This document shows, one piece after another, positions 41,787 to 43,727 of a DNA stretch of 43,727 nt. The stretch comes from Planctomycetota bacterium (GTDB lineage: Bacteria > Planctomycetota > UBA1135 > GCA-002686595). The stretch's first letter is position 1. The number at the start of each line of letters is the position of its first letter. A model generated the notes under the pieces. The model saw only the letters and a list, made by a program, of their open reading frames with translations. It ran no database searches and was not told the DNA's origin. The position numbers were made by a program, and so were the translations under genes. The stretch covers positions 1 through 43,727 of the forward strand of contig CANKOY010000029.1 of NCBI GenBank assembly GCA_947484275.1. Direction: 5' to 3'.

Positions 41787-42584
41787 CTACGGAGCGCCGC
41801 AGCGTCCGATGGGCTCGCCCATTTTCACAGCCGCGCCGACGCGCAGTTCCGGTGTCGGTGCGAAGCCACCGCGCGGCGAGAGCAGCACGACCGTGGAACC
41901 CATCTCAAAGCGCGCCAGTTCCTCGGAGCGGGCGAATCTGCGCGGCGGACTCGGCGCCGGCCCGTGGGGCTGCACCCCGACGACTCGAATTCGACCGACG
42001 TTCAAGGCGCCCACGGCGACGAGGAAGAAGGGGCCGCGATCGGTCCGAAGGCGCAGCACAGCGCGTTCGTTGATCGAGAGCACCTTTTCGCGCCGCAGCA
42101 GCACCTTGGGTGCCACGGAATAGAGCGCACCGGGCATCCAGCGCAGCACTTCCAGCGCTCCGTCCACAGGCGAGTGGATGCGATGGTAGTCGCTCGGCGA
42201 GAGGTAGATGGTCCATGCGTGTCCGCCCTCGAGCTCCCGACTCTCGCCCTCGTCACCCAACAACTCGGCGACGGCGTAGGGCCGCCCCTTGGCTTGCAGC
42301 ACCGTTCCGCGCTCGATGGGGCACAGGGATTGGACTCTGCCGTCCACCGGCGATGGCAGGACGTTCGGGTCGGTCGCGAAGGGCCGGGCGCCGTCCTTCA
42401 GCCGCCGAATGAAAAACGCCCCAAGGGACGGATGGTCGGCGAGCGCGAGTCGCAGTTCAGAAAGATCGGCGCCGGTCGCCCGCGCGTAGGCACGGTAGAC
42501 CGGCGCTCGCAGGAAAGTGGGCAGTTTTCGATCAGCGAGCCACCCGCACAGTCGGGAGGATGTCCGCGCGAGGGGCGTCGCCAT
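41787..42584 (-). CDS. psd: Phosphatidylserine decarboxylase
   Basis: This 265-residue enzyme makes phosphatidylethanolamine from phosphatidylserine at the membrane. Recognised segments are LGAFFIRRLKDGARPF (family 'F..FF.R.L....RP'), PSPVDGRVQSL with the catalytic Asp81, WTIYLSPSDYHRIHSPVDG (His pair), LLRREKVLSINERAVL and VAVGALNVGRI. The self-cleavage site, usually LGST, is MGST here (residues 228-231 in RFEMGSTVVLL); the Ser that becomes the pyruvoyl group is retained. The protein is of the class I, single-domain bacterial kind. It sits between a coiled-coil envelope protein (10 bp upstream) and a CMD-family gene (6 bp downstream). Confidence 0.93.
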   Translation of the reverse strand: MATPLARTSSRLCGWLADRKLPTFLRAPVYRAYARATGADLSELRLALADHPSLGAFFIRRLKDGARPFATDPNVLPSPVDGRVQSLCPIERGTVLQAKGRPYAVAELLGDEGESRELEGGHAWTIYLSPSDYHRIHSPVDGALEVLRWMPGALYSVAPKVLLRREKVLSINERAVLRLRTDRGPFFLVAVGALNVGRIRVVGVQPHGPAPSPPRRFARSEELARFEMGSTVVLLSPRGGFAPTPELRVGAAVKMGEPIGRCGAP

Positions 42585-42594
42585 TCAGCGGCGT

Positions 42595-43377
42595 TTACTG
42601 GTTGCCGCCGCCAGCGGGGGCGGCGTTGCGGCGATTGGCGCGACCGCCGTTTTCGCCACCGGGATTGTCTCCACCTCCCCCGACGCCACGACCGCCTCCG
42701 AAGCCAAAGCGATCGCCACCATCCAACTGACTGAGCTGTTCGGCGATCGTGGATCCGAACGCAACGGTGTATTGCTCGGTTTGCCAAGTGCGCAGGGACT
42801 CGAACTGTGTGCGGACGGTATCGCGCTCAAAGGTGCCGTCGCGCATGGAGTCCATCAGCGTCTGGCGCTTCTGGCCACCCTCGAACATCAGCTGCGCCAG
42901 ACGTGTTTCGTCGCCCGCGGACAGGTTCAATTCCTTGGCGATGCGCGCGGCGCGTCGTTCGGAAGCTTCCTGCTCGGCGAGAGCGCGCTTTGCCGCCGAC
43001 TCCGCGGCCTGGCGCGCGCGATCCTCAGCGAGTACGGCGAGCACGGTCGAGCGCTGGACATCGCTCACTTCCCCGGCTGCGGCAACGGGAACCTCCAGAG
43101 CCTGAACCACAGAAGCCACGGCGGCACGACTGGCGGAGGATCGCAGGGCCTCGATCTCATTGGAAAGGGCCTCGACCTTGGCGGCGAGCATCGCCACCTC
43201 GTCATTCGCTGCCCGAGCGCGGAGCGCCTGGCCTTCATCGATCGTCGTCGAGGAGGCCACCGGGGTCAGCTCGAGACGAGGTTGTTCCGTGGTCGAGGCG
43301 AGACGGGTGGCGACGTAGGCCGACGCGCCGGAGGCGAGGACGACCACAAGGCCGAGCAAAAGATGAATGGGACGCAT
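42595..43377 (-). CDS. Signal-anchored coiled-coil protein with Gly/Asn-rich tail
   Basis: I do not recognise this 260-residue protein. It has an N-terminal signal anchor (IHLLLGLVVVLASGASAYVA), then Ser/Ala-rich helical sequence with heptad-like spacing (NDEVAMLAAKVEALSNEIEALRSS), then a charged helical part (AAKRALAEQEASERRAARIAKELNLSAGDETRLAQLMFE). That last part followed by 'RQTLMDSMRDGTF' loosely resembles the Spy/CpxP-like periplasmic helical proteins. The tail from about 215 is low in complexity (FGFGGGRGVGGGG...NGGRANRRNAAPAGGGNQ). It is probably periplasmic, tethered to the inner membrane, and may be co-transcribed with the decarboxylase gene 10 bp downstream. Confidence 0.7.
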   Translation of the reverse strand: MRPIHLLLGLVVVLASGASAYVATRLASTTEQPRLELTPVASSTTIDEGQALRARAANDEVAMLAAKVEALSNEIEALRSSASRAAVASVVQALEVPVAAAGEVSDVQRSTVLAVLAEDRARQAAESAAKRALAEQEASERRAARIAKELNLSAGDETRLAQLMFEGGQKRQTLMDSMRDGTFERDTVRTQFESLRTWQTEQYTVAFGSTIAEQLSQLDGGDRFGFGGGRGVGGGGDNPGGENGGRANRRNAAPAGGGNQ

Positions 43378-43596
43378 TGCAGTTGACCCCGGGTAGGTGC
43401 TTGGGTGCGAAAGATAGCGGAGAGGGACGCCCGCGACGAGGGCGGCGATTCCGGCCCTTCAACCCTGACCCGTGCACGTAGGTTCGGAAAGTCTCGGTAT
43501 GTAATTTCCCCCGCGACCCCGTCCAGGGCGTCTCTGAAGGGGGCTGGCCGGGAACGGGTGGCCCCGCTTCGCTGGTCAGCGGGAACGCAGGCCGGG
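43378..43596. other. Intergenic region upstream of the coiled-coil gene
   Basis: This 219-bp stretch holds no credible gene. It should contain the promoter for the minus-strand run that begins at 43377. I see no convincing promoter boxes. A locally AT-richer patch (TTCGGAAAGTCTCGGTATGTAAT, two pieces, 43483-43505) is the most likely regulatory spot. Confidence 0.35.
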
Positions 43597-43727
43597 CCAG
43601 CAGCCCGCCCGAAAAAGTGCCCTGCTCAGCGGCCAGGAAGGCCGCCTCCGCCGTCCCGCCGTCGCGTTCCTAGCCACGACGAAGATCGCTGCGCCTCGCG
43701 ACGGGACTTTTTCGGGCGGGCTGCTAG
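43597..43727. repeat. MITE- or REP-like inverted-repeat element, copy B
   Basis: This 131-bp element is related to the one at 5908-6086. Its left arm reads CAGCCCGCCCGAAAAAG, and the right arm, read on the other strand, reads the same with CTAG outside; the left outer end is CCAG rather than CTAG. It shares the central hairpin GCGGCC-AGGAA-GGCCGC (43629-43645) and the surrounding 29-bp block (43623-43651, two mismatches) with copy A, and the right end near CTCGCGACGGGACTTTTTC. The arms differ from those of copy A at the same inner positions but pair within this copy. The window stops exactly on the last base of the element, so a further extension cannot be excluded. Confidence 0.85.

Noticed and set aside
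1-43727. rRNA, tRNA, CRISPR arrays or phage genes
   Set aside because: No tRNA-like cloverleaf, no regularly spaced direct repeats, and no capsid, portal, integrase or transposase proteins were recognised.

Overview
The window is GC-rich chromosomal DNA that looks like a Gram-negative-type member of the Planctomycetota. The support is a secreted protein with a Ca-binding NGNG repeat and a C-terminal domain I recognise from planctomycete secretomes, a DUF5703 lipoprotein, an FHA/GAF sigma-54 activator, a membrane Ser/Thr kinase, a CxxCxxCC protein, and few recognisable Shine-Dalgarno sites. This placement is inferred from protein style, because no rRNA or tRNA gene is present. I see no phage, plasmid, CRISPR or complete insertion-sequence genes.

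Layout. 1-975: an ABC exporter pair on the minus strand, with the permease cut by the left edge. 1066-8847: a HAD/P-loop kinase fusion, an RNA polymerase omega-like small gene, lpxK, a lipid A acyltransferase, hldD, a 179-bp inverted-repeat element, hldE and a GT4 glycosyltransferase. 8864-14004, minus strand: a PhoD-like phosphoesterase, a large secreted planctomycete-type protein and a GT39 membrane glycosyltransferase. 14185-16260: a zinc metallopeptidase and an ATP-grasp ligase, tail to tail. 16472-20478: a radical SAM protein, a stand-alone heptose-kinase-like protein, a stand-alone heptose adenylyltransferase-like protein and a TauE/SafE permease, tightly coupled. 20523-23126, minus strand: an intact glutamate dehydrogenase followed by a paralog that has lost catalytic lysines. 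23456-27283: a WaaP-like kinase, two heptosyltransferases and an enoyl-CoA hydratase. 27309-31494: a YkgJ protein, the FHA-GAF-sigma-54 activator and a secreted protein with a degenerate peptidase motif. 31633-36820: three successive lipoproteins (MsrB-MsrA, DUF5703, arylsulfotransferase-like). 36845-43377: a GYF membrane protein, a large receptor-type Ser/Thr kinase, and a minus-strand run of coiled-coil protein, phosphatidylserine decarboxylase and CMD-family protein. The window ends on the last base of a second inverted-repeat element.

Functionally, much of the first 27 kb builds a heptose-containing lipopolysaccharide: lipid A kinase and acyltransferase, ADP-heptose synthesis, heptosyltransferases, a sugar kinase, GT4 and GT39. 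Many neighbours overlap by GTGA or ATGA, which implies translational coupling. The main points for a second look are the two related inverted-repeat elements whose arms covary, the catalytically depleted GDH paralog paired with an intact one, and a second, divergent heptose kinase/nucleotidyltransferase pair in an operon with a radical SAM enzyme.
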